Of a stretch of DNA of 64,000 nucleotides, positions 43,346 to 56,819 are shown piece by piece. The DNA is from Sipunculus nudus. Taxonomy: Eukaryota > Annelida > Sipuncula > Golfingiida > Sipunculidae. A program made the translations under genes and the position numbers. The stretch is taken from assembly GCA_026874595.1 (NCBI GenBank), contig CM049308.1, positions 18,970,001 to 19,034,000 of the forward strand, in the 5' to 3' direction. Each line of letters opens with the position of its first letter. The first letter of the stretch is position 1. The notes under the pieces were generated by a model. That model ran no database searches, was not told the origin of the DNA, and was given only the letters and a program-made list of their open reading frames with translations.

Positions 43346-43904
43346 GGATAAACAAGAGGATATCATATGATGCATCTGCAGATTCTGCACAAATGAATTA
43401 GTTATCACACCTCTGAAAACATGGTTTGTAAATTTATCAGCAACATAATCTGCATGTGGATGGTATCGCAACCTTCTCATGCAAACACTTAGGCTAATGA
43501 TAATTGTCAAAACATCGATTATAAGAGAGGTTACAATACAATGACTATAACGATAATGAGCGAGGTATTTTGGGATTTGATTTTATACCGGCCTGGGCGG
43601 ATCCAGGATTGTGGAAAGGGTAGGGTCTCATCCGGGGAGACTCATAAGAAAACCTTCAAAATGATATCCTGGTCCAGAAAGGGAGGGGTCCATGCAGTCT
43701 ATCAGAAATATTGGTTTGAAACACTGAAAACAAGGCCTACAGGCCTGATGCGAACCTGTGCATTGGGAAATACACCAGGTATAATACTTCAATGCTGGAC
43801 CATTACTTTTCATGTATATGAGCAATGCAAGTACTAGACATTTTGAATAAGAAACAATTACACAAACATCACTGCTGAAATTCTGGCATGGGTGCACACA
43901 ACAC
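43346..43904. other. No convincing gene
   Basis: The frame at 43541-43837 includes GCGGATCCAGGATTGTGG-type repeat sequence and has no recognisable domain. Confidence 0.4.
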
Positions 43905-44280
43905 AAAAACGATTGTAGCTGGCACCACCAGTCTTGTATACTTCGAAGCTATCAGAGATATACACATATGCCAATTTTCAGACTGATATATCAAGCCCCT
44001 CCTGAGAAATAAGCAGGGACACACATTGTGCAAAAATTATTGTAGGTGGCACCACCAGTCTTGTATACGACAAAGCTATTCGATATATATAAATATGCCC
44101 AATTTCAGGCTGATATATCAAATTCCTCTGTAGAAAATAAGCAGGCACATACACTGTGCAAAAGTCAATGTACATGGCACCACCTGTCTTGTAAATGAGA
44201 ATACCTTCAAAGATGCATAGACAGGTCAAAGTATCAGCCAAATACATCAAACTTCCCCAGAGTTTGATGCACTGGGCTGA
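43905..44280 (+). repeat. Three tandem units of about 126 bp
   Basis: GGCACCACCAGTCTTGTATAC occurs at about 43,921 and 44,048, and a variant at 44,177. Each is followed by GCTAT...ATATGCC...TTTCAGRCTGATATATCAA. The same GGTGGCACCACC core appears in other repeat families of the window. Confidence 0.7.
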
Positions 44281-45290
44281 CAAGGCTTAGGTAAGTAGGG
44301 CAGTTGCCCCCGAGTGACCTGTGACAAATTGCTGCCTCAAGCTACTGCACTGAGTGAACTCTTGACCTGCACCTGGTTAGACTGAGTGAACTTTTGACTG
44401 CACCTGGCTGCACTGAGTGAACTTATGACCTGTTGCATAATCTGACACAGTTGGCAGTCTGCCAAAGCTATAAATAGATTCAGGCTGAACTTTGGTGCCA
44501 AATATGATGCAGTGAGCAGTCTGCCAAAGCTATAAATAGAATGCAGCTACTGCACTGAGTGAACTCTTGACCTATACCTGGCTGCACTTCTTCCAATCCT
44601 GGCACTGTGCCAAAACTATTTATAGAGCTGACATCATCTTGGCTAATGGCCAACATCAAGGCACTGGCAATCTGCCAATGGTAAACCAAGTGCTGCCATC
44701 TGAACACAAAAGTGGTCCCTACTTGAAATAACTTTGAAATTTATTTTCCCAATATAAAATGCTTTTCAGCTGACTTTTTATAAAAAAGAAATCAGGAATA
44801 TATGTAAAATTATTACGGATGCATACTGAATGCAAAATTAAAATACAGATTTATCTCATTGATGGCAAATTCTTGAATTAAGTTGAGTAGTGATACCAAT
44901 AATTTATAATCCACGTACAGTTGTCTTTATATAGCCACAGAGAGCTGAATATCCATGATTGTAACATTGCCTGGTATGATGAATAACATAAATCATAAAT
45001 CTAATTTTTTTAAAAGCTTTTTAAAATAACTTTCTTGTCAATTTAAACCAAAGATAACCTGAAATCGAAATGTCTAGTGGCATGATGTAATACATACTGA
45101 TAAACTGGTGCCAGGCTAGATGTAACAGCATCACACAGCCAACATATATGGTAAAATGACTCAATTCAATCTCCATAATTCAGCCAAAAATCATTCATCT
45201 GGAAACATTAATGACAATTATTATAAGAATTATTGTAGGAATTATTCTTGTTAAATATTTAACAAACTGGCTTCAGTGGCATCAGTCGAA
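44281..45290. repeat. Degenerate tandem repeats around CACTGAGTGAAC
   Basis: CACTGAGTGAACTCTTGACCTGCACCTGG-type units recur three to four times at 44,340-44,590. AAGCTATAAATAGA occurs twice (44,466 and 44,527). Beyond 44,700 nothing is recognised. Confidence 0.5.
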
Positions 45291-46195
45291 AAATCTTTCG
45301 CAGGTTTATATCTCATATAGGACGATAAAGCAAACTGGCTAAGTTCAGCTTCCCGTAACTCAGCCAAAAAGCACTGAACCAAAACCATTTGAACAAACTT
45401 GAATTATCAACATCTGAGGATAATTAATGTGTGAGATTTAAGAATTTGGCCCAGTGGTTTTTGAGAAGATGTTTGTAGCAACTGAGCTAAAATGGGCTGT
45501 TATGGCATATGACTAAATTCAGCTTCCCATAACTTAGCAAAAGTCACTGAAAAGAGACCATTTGAACAAACTTCAGAAAGTACTACCCTAGGATCATTTC
45601 TGTGCGATATTAAACATTTTGGCCATATGGTTTCAGAGAAGAAGTTTCTTGTAGCCCTCAGTGTGATACAGGCACTGATGAGCCTGTACAAAAAAAGGCC
45701 GAAGCAGGTGGCGCCACCAATACCTCAATTTCAGATATGACCTATGTGACCAACATTGGCATCAAATTAAGTGATGATAGCTACAGCCGTTTCTGAGATT
45801 GTAATTTTAATATGCTTTTTTGCACAGTTGACAAAGTTCAACTTCCTGTATCTCGGCCAAAAATCTCCGAACTGGAACCATTCGAACAAACTTGAGAAAG
45901 ATTGTTCCAGGGATCATTTCTGTGAAATATTGGACAATTTGGCTGGACAGTTTCGGAGCAGAAGATTTTTAAAGCTTTTTTAGCTTTTTCCCTATAAAAT
46001 CTAAGAAAATGGAGTTAGAAAAAAAATTAACAAAATCCGATATAGTTTATTTGGATGACTGATTATTTGCAAAAAAATTTGGTGATGCTAGATCCTGCCG
46101 TTTTTGAGATAGCTATGGTTAACGTACAGACGACGCACGACAGACGACGGACGACGCCGCACCATCGCATAAGCTCACAGGTTCGCTAAAAAGTT
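45291..46195 (+). repeat. Tandem units ending in an ACGACGGACGACG tract
   Basis: TTCAGCTTCCCGTAACTCAGC, CCATTTGAACAAACTTSAGAAAG and GGATCATTTCTGTG recur at 45,340, 45,520 and 45,840. A GCAGGTGGCGCCACCAATAC palindrome lies at 45,705. The block ends in CAGACGACGGACGACGCCGC (46,140-46,160), the reverse-type end of the AGCTCAGCTGA family. Confidence 0.65.
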
Positions 46196-46299
46196 GTTAC
46201 GGCTCATATAAGATTGGGTTCGGACCTACAAGACTCGCCCCCCACCCCCTCGCCCCCTCTGGGTCCACCACTATTATACTATAGATGCAGTTTCACCAA

Positions 46300-46861
46300 C
46301 AGAAGGTCATGAAGACCCACATGTCTCCAGCGCGGCCAATAAACACACTGATGAACTGTTGTGTGGACGCTACCCTGTCAACTTTGAACTTGCACTCGCC
46401 CGCGCACGCTGAGCTCTGTATTCAAACTGAGGCTATAGAGCGAAGAAAACATTTCTGCTTGCTGCGTCATTTAATTGCCGGGTATTCCAGTCATGAGTAA
46501 CGGCATAATAGCACAAGGTTTTGCTTGACTGCACTGACCAGAGATGAAAAATTTCCTTTCCCGCTACTGTGAGGCTAAATCTCAAAAACCACATCCTTTC
46601 GTCACGTCATTGGTTGCCAATGACATCACAGGCACCTGGTACTATTTTTAGTATCACATACGGGGGTTGCCCTAGTCTGCGCATGCGTATTTGATCTTAA
46701 GTCGCCATGTTCTTTCAGTTCATGGATTAACAGAACTGAAACATTATCTTTCGGAAGGGTTTTCATCCCTTATATCCTTCTTCTAATGGATTTGCACCCA
46801 TGAAATCCACCATCAGCCCGCTGAAGTGACTGTCATTGAAGGATAGCAGACGACAGATTAG
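46300..46861 (+). promoter_or_regulatory. Putative TATA-less promoter and non-coding exon 1 of the PP2C gene
   Basis: CpG-containing and GC-richer than its surroundings. A CRE-like GTCACGTCAT overlaps an inverted CCAAT box, ATTGG (46,601-46,613). An NRF1 palindrome TGCGCATGCG lies at about 46,678-46,687 and a YY1-like GTCGCCATGTT at 46,701-46,711. This set is typical of housekeeping promoters with a start just downstream. The sequence up to 46,861 ends ATTAG|GTAATT, an acceptable donor. The link to the exon at 63,900 is inferred from the PPM1A/PPM1B layout, in which the first exon is untranslated. Confidence 0.4.
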
Positions 46862-48235
46862 GTAATTAATCATACAGGCGTGGTTAGCTTTTGTTGTCAG
46901 GTGTAGAGGCAGTTGACACGAGTTTGCTATGAACACACCGTGATATTATAGCCTATAGGTTACTATCATGTGCCCATGCACGTTTTGTGTATGTTCAAGG
47001 TATCACATAAAAATATCTGATCTGCTGGTATGAAGTTTTATGTTGATTTAATAATGTACTAGACCCTTAACAGGTTGACATAATAATCTGGCCTGGTTGC
47101 TGGGACAAGTTCAAGCGGATTTCGCGAAAAATGATATTACTATTAGTTATTACTTAGCAATGTACTGTCATTACTCGCATAAGGTTAGGTGGTCTTAAAT
47201 TTTAGAATTGGAATTATCCAAACAGTCTGTCCAGTCTGTAAATTTTGAAAGGAAACTGTCGTGTTATTTTAAAATTAAAAAAGAAAAATTAAAAATTGTC
47301 CTTGGCAGAAACCAGCTTTGGTTACCAAATATCAAAATCACCTCCCACACAGGGAAACTTGGCTGTCATTTGGGGTCATCTGGTTCGGTGTGATGATGAC
47401 AATGAACTTTGATGGGGGGAAAACCATAGTTAAAGCATGACCTAGGCGTAACAGTACTAACACATGCTGTATTTTAAGAATATTTAAATAAGAAATAACC
47501 AAATAATCCCCCCTTGCAAATGTGGTAAACTTATGAAAATTATTAACAAATCCAGACACTTGTGTTTCATTACAGCCATTACAGATGCAGAATTTTAGAA
47601 TATATATTTTGTTCAGAATTGTTGCAGCACTGGTGTGGAATGATTTCATAAACAACATTAATTTAACGTTTAACTTCAGTCTTGAAAACTTTGTGTGCCC
47701 TTCAATTTATTTCAGGTGTATTGGATACCCTCAGTTTATACTTTTAATCACATGACACCATATCTGATTACCTTTTTTCATAAGGAGTCATGACCTGCAG
47801 TGTGTGGGCAGGGTTGAAGATATGGTTACATTTTAAATTGTCCAACTACAAGTAAAATGTTCAACAAACATTGCAAGTTTGTGATGTTTGGTCAGGTGAA
47901 TTTGTAGGGTTTGGTAACCTGTAGGTACTGGTCAATGGTACATGATTTTACCAAGGACTAGATTCTGGACCAGGAGGGTCCTGTTGGACTCTTAAAAGTT
48001 TTTTGCTGTATTATCTGTTGTCAGATCTCTTGTCGGGCAGAGCCTTGTTCCATCATGATTGAATGCTGCTGACCCTGTGCCTGGCTAAAAGGCTGGCTTG
48101 CCGATGTAAACAGATCTAGTGGGAACAACGCTAGACAACTGGTGCCATGGAACATGAAAATTCAAATCAGAGTGACATATTCACAATCTGCGTATTTACC
48201 CTGATGCAATTGTGCACATTTGTAGTGAATGTGTC
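46862..48235. other. Putative intron 1, proximal part; no gene
   Basis: AT-rich sequence without coding frames of note. The open frame at 47338-47658 on the minus strand has no recognisable motif. Confidence 0.4.
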
Positions 48236-48560
48236 AATGCACATAGCCATGACAACATGACATTCAGGCCCCTAAAATATAATGATAGGGGCCTGTGAGT
48301 CATGATGCAAATCATAATAGAACACCCATTCTAAGGGTTGGATAAAAATATTTGCTGTGTGGTAGTATTTGACAGAGGTTTATATGGTCTTGTTTTATAA
48401 CTAAAGGAAAAAACCTTGTTACACAAAATTTGTGGTGGTTAATACGTTATCCTGAGGGCAAGCACTGAGGCTTGAAGCAGTTTTGACTACTACAGTTTCT
48501 GCTGTCAAGATGGACAGAGAGACAAACTTTCTGAATAAAACAAGCCTCATTATAAGGGCA
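48236..48560 (+). repeat. Dispersed repeat, pairs with 37,421-37,760
   Basis: It shows the same series of words (CATAGCCATGACAACATGACA, GATAGGGGCCTGTGAGTCATG, GAGACAAACTTTCTGAATAA). Confidence 0.65.
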
Positions 48561-49453
48561 AGAAAATTTTTTTTTTCAGTTACACTACAGACCATTAAAA
48601 AAGACCAGCAAGCCCAAACATTTCATTGAAAAATTTCTGTGCCACAATCTCATATTTGTACATTATATCGTTCCCAAGCATTAAACAACAAAGGAATTAA
48701 GTGTCATTGAATATGAACAAATACTTTCACTAATACCTGATAATGTGATATATTTTAAAATTGTTAAAAAAGATTGTTTTTAGGCTGTACAGTACTAACA
48801 GTGGGCTGTTTGCATGCATCTGATGCGAGGTGGGTCATTTTCTGAAATCAGAAAATTGGCAGATATGAGGAGAATTCCCAGAGAGTTTCATTTGATTGAT
48901 TTGAATGGACAGGCTGTTTAACAAAGCTTTAGCTAAGTTTTAACCTGAACAGTTTAAAGAGATTTGGTAGGGATTATAAATAATTTGTAGCCTTATTCGC
49001 AGGTATCATCATACAAAATGCTGTGTTTTACGGCTCCTATAGAAATAGTTATCGAATCTCAGCCACTCCATTAACTTTCAAAGTTTTAGAACCCCTGTGT
49101 TGTCCCCATCTACTGCGGGTTTCGGAAACAATACCCAATCAGCGCATTAAACCTGACAGTTTCTCCCACCGAAATGCCATATATATATTAGAGAAATTGA
49201 AGGCTTATGTGCCTAATTATACAGTTCATTATTGAAGTTTGCAATTTTCTGATTGAATATTAACATTTATTAAAATAATTATTATTATCATTATTATTTT
49301 TAATATAAATAAACATGTAGAAAAGAAAATGTTGTATCATTATATAGAATAAATATGTTTACCTTTCCCATGATAAAACCTACAATACTCTATATTTTGT
49401 CAGTTAAAGAAATCTTAAAAAAATGTTCTGCCCTACCTACCCTGATTTTTTTT
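48561..49453. other. No gene seen
   Basis: AT-rich, no motif recognised. Confidence 0.45.
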
Positions 49454-49920
49454 TAGCTCAGCTGACTGAAAGTCAGGTATAAGTATGGCACTTTGTCTGT
49501 CAGCTGTCTATTAGCAGGGCACAAATTGTAACCACTGATCCTAGATACCTGTAACTAATATTCAGGGAGATCAATAAAAAATCTCCATGGAAACCTGAAA
49601 TAAGGTCACTGTGACCTATATCCATCAAGCTATGGGGTTTGAATGTACCCCACAGAATAATAAAAAATTTGAGACAAACCTCCAGTATCTTGATTATTGT
49701 ATCGCCAGACAAAGGCTGGAGTTACTATGGTTTAGGCACGGTTGCGCTGTCTCTGCTGCGGCCGCGGCTGCAGAGATTTTGTTTGGACGTGATAACTCAA
49801 AAAATATTTTATGGTTCTTTACCAAACTTGATATGTGCATAGATCTGGGCGAGAGGACAAAGCCTATTTAAAATGGGGTCATGATCTTTACTTGGTGAGT
49901 GACCTTGACCTTGAATAGGT
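49454..49920 (+). repeat. AGCTCAGCTGA dispersed repeat, copy 3
   Basis: AGCTCAGCTGACTGAAAGTC, GGGCACAAATTGTAACCACTG and GGAAACCTGAAATAAGGTCA match copies 1 and 2. A GCGGCCGCGGCTGC string at 49,758-49,771 is embedded. The small frames are not genes. Confidence 0.6.
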
Positions 49921-50444
49921 CCATTTTGGGGGAACATTGCACAAATTCTTAAATACCAGTATAAATCTCAAGAAATCTTGCATGGATTGATAAAAAAATC
50001 AACTAAACAACTCAGTTCTATTGTTAAGGCAAGCATGGACCAGCTGTTATACAAGTGGTGCTAATTACATAAGAGTACTGGACAGAGCAGGTCACAGCCA
50101 AATTAGATACCTGGCACAATCTGACTTTTGATAACTAAACCATTCATTAACATATTGAGGCATGTTTGATGTTATGACGTACATCTTATCTCACATCCAT
50201 CAATCCAAATGCATATTCTAAAATGCACCTAGATTTGTTTTCAACAATTAGTTAGCATTTTAATAACAAATATTGCAAAAACACACATTCAAGAAAATAT
50301 AATATTTAACCAGATACAATGCAGAGCCAAAATGTTAATGATCAGCTTATTGTGTTTTCACTTTCCAAAAAGTAGTGTCGCCTACAATACACCAAACTCA
50401 TATCAGTACTACAGTCACTTGGATAAACTCCTACTCCAAGCACG
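49921..50444. other. No gene seen
   Basis: Left flank of the foldback element. Confidence 0.45.
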
Positions 50445-50448
50445 TATA

Positions 50449-50855
50449 TGTCAGAGACGAGATTGAAATCCAGTCGGATTTTAAATTCGCCTTGACGAGA
50501 TTGTGATTGTGATCTTGCCTAGGCGAGATTGTGATTGTGATCTCGCCTAGACGGATTTTAATCTCGCCTAGGCGAGTTTAAAATCCGTCTGGTATCATCC
50601 AGGCGAGTTTAAAATCTGCCTGATAACACAGTGATATCACTTAGGCGAGTTTAAAATCTGCCTAGGCCAGATCAAAATAGTGATCTGATCTAATTTCCTA
50701 ATATATTATGTATTGTAATTGACATATGAAAGATGTTTTCAGTCAGATATTAAATATTTTAACACTGAATGGTTATGTATAGTTCACAAGTAAAATATTT
50801 ATTAATATTTACAGAATATTATATTATCAATGTAATAATCAACATTAATTTTGGA
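50449..50855 (+). repeat. Left inverted arm with CTAGGCGAG palindromes
   Basis: It contains a 34-bp near-perfect palindrome centred on CTCGCCTAGGCGAG (50553-50586) and several partial copies. The distal part (about 50,770-50,855) recurs in direct orientation at 55,950-56,040. Confidence 0.8.
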
Positions 50856-50866
50856 AATGTTTTTTT

Positions 50867-53004
50867 AGCTCAGCTGACTATAAGTCATCCGAGCTATAGT
50901 CGTGGTACATTGTCCGTCGTCCGTCCCGGACCGTCCGTATGTCCGTCCGTAAGACTGGCACGTTTCGACACCGTTGGACCTTTGAATCTGAAATTCAGCA
51001 TACTGCTAGATGTCCCCAAAATCTCCTACCATGCCGAAAATTGGGTCAATAGGACTTCGTTCCTTCGAGATATTAAGGAAAAACCTCAATTTTTTATTAG
51101 CTCAGCTGACTATAAGTCATCTGAGCTATAGTCGTGGTCCATTGTCCGTCGTCCGTCCGTCCTTCCGTCCGTCCGTCCGTAGATGTGGCACGTTTTGAAA
51201 CCGTAAGACTTAGGAATCCAAAATTCAGCATAATGTTAGATGTCCCCAAGATCTCCTACCAAGCCGAAAACTGGGTCTTTGCGACTTTGTTCCTTTGAGA
51301 AATTAAGGAAAAACCTCAAATTTTTATTAAAAACCTATTTTCACTCTTCAGGACTGCCTAATATCAAAACCACTCATCTGTTTTTCCTCATATTTACCAT
51401 AAATATTCTTCTATATAGTTCCTATGTACATGCCAGAAATTAAGTCTGTTAAGTATAAATTCTTTAAGTTATGGGCCTGAACATAATGGACTTTGTAAAA
51501 AATCAGGAAAAATATTTACTCACTTAACATGAAAAATTTTGAAACTAGAGTCTATTTTCCCAAGTATATAACTATGTTTAATTAAGATTTAATTGTTTAC
51601 CCAAAATGAGATCTGAATTTTGTAAATTTTTTAAGTTATTAGCATAAAAATAAAATCAGTACCTTAAATTTAGCCCAACTTTGACCATGGCACGTTTTTC
51701 TCCTGTTTGTACCATTGATTTAATTTTCACAGCATGTAAACATAAATATTTAATTTGTTTAAATCTGAAATTTGAAAATAAAAGCTTGAAACTAAAGCTA
51801 GTTATTGATTTTTTTCTTGAGGCTCTACTGTAGTCATTTGCTTTGATAACAGATTACAGATGCAGGGTCCAACTCCAGGTCACTGAAGTCCGGCTATGCC
51901 AAGGTTTCTGATTTGTTACAGTCACTGGGGGAGACCCCCTGCTGTGACAAGTGTACAGTTATTCTAATATCACCACCCCGATCCCCCCCCCCCCCCCCCC
52001 CCCCCGGAAAACCCAACCCACTAAGTGTAATGCAGTAATTGTTATTGTTTTCACTGTATTTCCTTAATTGTAACACTGTTTCCACTCCAATATACAAAAA
52101 CTTTCCTTAAAAAAGTAATTCAAGTGTAATCCAGAAGATGCCATGTTGTGTTAATGTAGTTTTTTTAAAGAAATTAATTTTCTTTTAAATGATTTTAACA
52201 GATATAATTGAACCCATCAGTATGCTTAAATTTATAAAATATGAAGCACATTATGGATAAATAAAGACACAATTCAAAATTGTGAAATCTAAATCAAGTA
52301 TTATTTTTAGATATTTATTGTTTTGCAGATTTAAAAGATATATTTTTGTGGTAAAAAATAAATAAACATTTGTATGCATGGTGTGGTGTTATATGACAAG
52401 ACTGAGATTTATGATGATGCAATTGAGAATTATGAATCAACTTTTATATTCAGATGTATCTGTTTTATTGGAAATGTATAGAAATATAAACTTAAATTAA
52501 AAAAAAAATTGATGTGATGAAAAAATTAGGATTTAATACAAACATTTGTTCATTATTTTCCTGCCACAGCAGAATTTGAGATCAGGCTTTGTTTGCCCTG
52601 TTTTATGTTGTTAATTAGTTATATTTCATCTGTATACATTTCATAAAAAAAATACATATAATTAATAATATATATTATACAAAAAAATATTCATTTAAAC
52701 AAATTTGTAAACTACTGAAATGTCAACAGTTAATCAAAAAGCCAACTGATGATCATGGTAATAGTACAGATCATTTGTTCACAAACTGCACACATGCTTC
52801 AGTTTCAACATTAGGAAACACATGGTCAGGTCACAAAATATTATTTGCAACAACTTCTTGCTCATCAATACAAACCAATCATATAAACCAACCATGGCCT
52901 TTATTACCTCTTCCTCTTACACTTGATCTCCATTTGATATTATTTTAGATTTTTACCTTCAAGGTCAACTTCAGCTGAGCACAGTGACCCATAGGTCCCT
53001 TGTT
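50867..53004 (+). repeat. AGCTCAGCTGA repeat, copy 4, inside the foldback element
   Basis: It starts AGCTCAGCTGACTATAAGTC with GTCCGTCGTCCGTCC, which repeats at 51,098. It ends CAGCTGAGCACAGTGACCCATAGGTCCCTTGTT. A 23-base C run lies at 51983-52005. The TCCCCAARATCTCCTACCAWGCCGAAAA unit recurs at 51,012, 51,243 and 53,591. Confidence 0.7.
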
Positions 53005-55940
53005 AGAAATCTATTTTCACACTTCAGGACTGCCTAATATCAAAACCACTCATCTGGTTTTCTTCATATTTACCATAAATATTCCTCTATATAGTTCCTA
53101 TGTACATGCCAGATATTAAGTCAGTATTATATAATTTAAAGGGGCCAAACATAATGGACTTTGTAAAAAAATCAGGAAGATATTTGGTCACTTAAAACCA
53201 AAAGTGTTAAAGGTAGGGACTTTTTTCCAGTAATACAACTTTAATTAATCAAAATTTAATTGTATACCAAAAATTAGATCAAAATCTGTTAAATTTTTTT
53301 AAATATTGGCAAAAATATAAAATTGGTACCTTAAATTTTGCCCAACTTTGGCCATGGCACGTTTTTTCCCTGTAAGTACCGTGGATTTAATTTTCACAGC
53401 ATGTATACACAAGGATTTAATCTGTTAAAATCTGAAATTTGAAATTAAAAGCTGCAAAATTAGGCTAGTTATTGAATTTTTTGGGAGGCTCTTGTTGTAT
53501 TCCCTTACATTGTCAAGCAGTCCACTTTGATGACTGTAGGTCATTCAGTGCACATCTCTATGCTCCCCAAGCTGTTGGCATAATTTTATATGTCCCCAAA
53601 ATCTCCTACCATACCGAAAATTGGGTCATTAGGACTTCGTTCCTTCAAGATATTAAGGAAAAAAACTCTGTTTTCAATAAAAAAAGCCATTGTTACACTT
53701 CAAGGCTGCCTAATATCAAAACCACTGATCTGTTTTTGATCGTATTTAGTATTCACATTCTTTTATACATTTTCTATGAACATACCAAAAATTAGGGCAG
53801 TATTGGGTATTATTTTGAAGTTATGGGCCAAAACATGATGCAATTTTTTAAAAAATCAGGAAATATATTTACTCACCTAACATGAGAATTGCTGAACCTA
53901 GAGATTTTTTTTTCAGGAAAATAACTTTATATAATCAAGATTCAATTGTTTACCCAAAATTAGATCTGAATTTTGCAAATTTTTCAAGTTATAATCATAA
54001 ATAAAAAATCAATACCTTAAATTTTGTCCAACTTTGGCACTGTTGATTTAATTTTCACAGCATATATACATAATGATTTTATCTTTTAAAATCTGAAATT
54101 TCAAAGAAATTGATTGGAAAGAATAGCTTTTATTCATGTTTTCATACACCATGTCAAGTGTTGTTTACATCTAGCCCTCCTAGTAGTACAGCCTTCACTT
54201 GCATTATGTAACCCACCCCAGGCAGCTTGCCTTGGGTCAGCTTGGCCACTACCAGCAGGCTTCCCCTCTGCCCTGCACTCCCCCCACCCCCCACCCCCAA
54301 GATGGTGCATAAACTAGATGAATGTTATTATTTTCTGTATTTGATTCATTCTTATTCTAGGCTGTGGTACATTTTAGATTTTGTATTGTACCACCAGGAT
54401 TACAATGATTAAAGTGTACATTTAATTGTGTCCACAAAGTGGTGTATTGCTATGAAAGTGTGGATGTTCATGAGATAAGTAATTCCTTACTTCAGAAGAG
54501 TAAAAACTTCACCAGGTGTGAAATTGACTATTAATTCCAGTAATAAATTAAAACTGGGATAGTAATTAGCACAATGATATTGTTTGTCTGTCATTCAACC
54601 AACAGTGTGTATACTTTATTTGGAAAGATGTTTTATTTTATCAAATATACTGAATCTTTTATTTTATTTTGGTGAATAAAATTAAGCATGTACTGAAAAC
54701 TCAAATGTGCAAAACTTTTTAATAGAAATTCAAGGAATATTCTTGTAGATGCCATGTTGTGGCATTATTTTCTTTTAAATTCAGTTTAAACATTTATGAT
54801 TTAAAAATAATAAAATATATGTGTATGCATAATATGACCCAATATGAGCTACACTCTGGATATATGATGATTGCAACTTTTGCAACAATTCTAATATTTT
54901 AACTTATATTTTCAGGTTTTTTTTATTAAAAATTTATAAAACCTGTAAATAAAAAAATGATTCAGATAAAAACTTCTTAAAGGAAAAAGTGGATATGCTT
55001 AAAAAAATAGGATTATATATAAACTTAAATGCATTATTCCCTTGAAAGTGAAATAAAGGTATTAGTCCATTCTGTCCACAAGCCTGTCTATCTGTAAATT
55101 TTCATATGCATCATAGTATCTCAAAACTTTTACTGTTTTACTCCATGACAGTCTTGTCAGAGTATTAGTTTGCAATCATATATTTAGAACCTTACTATAA
55201 CCAAGTAGGAGGGCCCCTTTCCTCTTAGCTTTTCATATTCTTATATAAATGAAAAACATTACAATAGAATATTTCTACATCCACCTTCGTGCTGCCCTCA
55301 CTTTTCCCTTCTCCGAACCCCATCCCAAAGTCAGCCTCAGTAAGCAAGAACAAGATGAATCAGATATATTCATACTTTAATATTTTGTATAACTATTCGT
55401 CCATAGGTACCTATGTACATGCCAGAAATTATGTCAATATTGTGTTATATGAAGACATAGTGGGCATCACAATAATGTACCTTGTCATAACTAAGGGGAT
55501 ATTGTGTCATACAGTCACAAATTCATAAATCACTTCATCAGCATAGTTAATCATAACATCATATCTGTCAAATTGAAAGCTTGCAGACTACCATACACTT
55601 TAGATCCTTCAACAAATAGCCTTATCATCATTCTATTACTGCTTATTACTGCTGTCATTGCATTCATATTTGCTCAAATATATCACAATTTTCAACCCCT
55701 CCTAAATAAATAAAAAATAAACCACTATATTTGACTCTATTAATCCATCAGTCAGGTTATTTCATTTATCATTTACTCACATATTACATTACATTCCTTT
55801 ATATTATAATTATAATAGCCCAACATGTCCATGATATTCATAAGCTTTATCGACTCGATATAGTATCACAGTGGAGAAACATTTATAGTCCAATCACGAT
55901 CAGCTGAGCGCCGTGACCCATGGGTCCCTTGTTTATTATA
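53005..55940 (+). repeat. Further units of the same repeat, inside the foldback element
   Basis: 53,010-53,480 aligns with 51,330-51,830 (TTTTCACACTTCAGGACTGCC, CCAACTTTGGCCATGGCACG). 53,590-54,110 is a third unit. The block ends CAGCTGAGCGCCGTGACCCATGGGTCCCTTG at 55,934. The frames with FLxVFxIHILLY-like strings come from these units and do not encode a known protein. Confidence 0.65.
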
Positions 55941-56819
55941 TATTTTTATAAATATGGTTATGTATAGTTCACAAGTAATACATTTATTAATTTTTACAAA
56001 ATATTTTATTATTAATGTAATAATTAAAAAATTTTTAAAATTTTATATTTTTATTTTTTTTTATATATTAAGTAATAAGAAACTTAACTTACATGGTTAT
56101 TGTTATGGCACATGATAATTTTGTTGTCAATATTAATTAATTTGAAGTGAAACTGGTATTAGTTTTATTAGTAATGTAGTATTTTAAAAAGACAAAAGGA
56201 GACTGAATATAATGTTTAATTACATTAATTAATATATATGATGTTTAATTACCAAAAAAAAGGAATAGTGTTTCAAAGTCTATCATAAATACTGAAACCC
56301 TACATATTTTGTACCATAAGCGTACATGTTTTGACTGTTGACTGTTGAATACCTGGGTGAAAAGAAACATTTGAACTAGATCAACCAACTAATTTGTTCT
56401 GTTTGTCCTGTAAGGATTTTCAAATAGGATGATTGTTTATGTTAATGTGTAATATACTCTTTAAATAATGAAGTAATATCTATCTAGACTTATCTATCTA
56501 TCTATATATCTATCTATGATTGATTCAGTATGCAAGTGGATGACTTTTTTCCCCCCGAGATTTGCTCTTCATAATATCTCATAAATGTGCTTCAATATAC
56601 CTTTTGTTACTCTCTAATTGCCATTTATTAAATACAATTACAAATTTTTTTTGGTATAAATTATTAGTGATTTTTACAACTCCAAGGTTGTTAAGAAAAC
56701 TGGGAAGAAAATAAAGATTAATTAATTTTTAGCAAATAATTGGTATTATATGGATGCTGTAGACATGAAACACATCAAAGGTGCAAGTAATAATCAAATA
56801 CCTATTTAATAATTCCATT
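55941..56819. other. AT-rich spacer inside the foldback element
   Basis: It contains the direct extra copy of the arm end (55,950-56,040) and a TCTA microsatellite (56,477-56,515). No gene. Confidence 0.55.

Noticed and set aside
43541-43837. 98-codon plus-strand protein
   Set aside because: Partly made of a dispersed GCGGATCCAGG repeat and without a domain.
53472-53795. 107-codon frame
   Set aside because: Its C-terminal part is the tandem repeat unit that also yields similar frames at 50,769-51,131 and 51,240-51,443.
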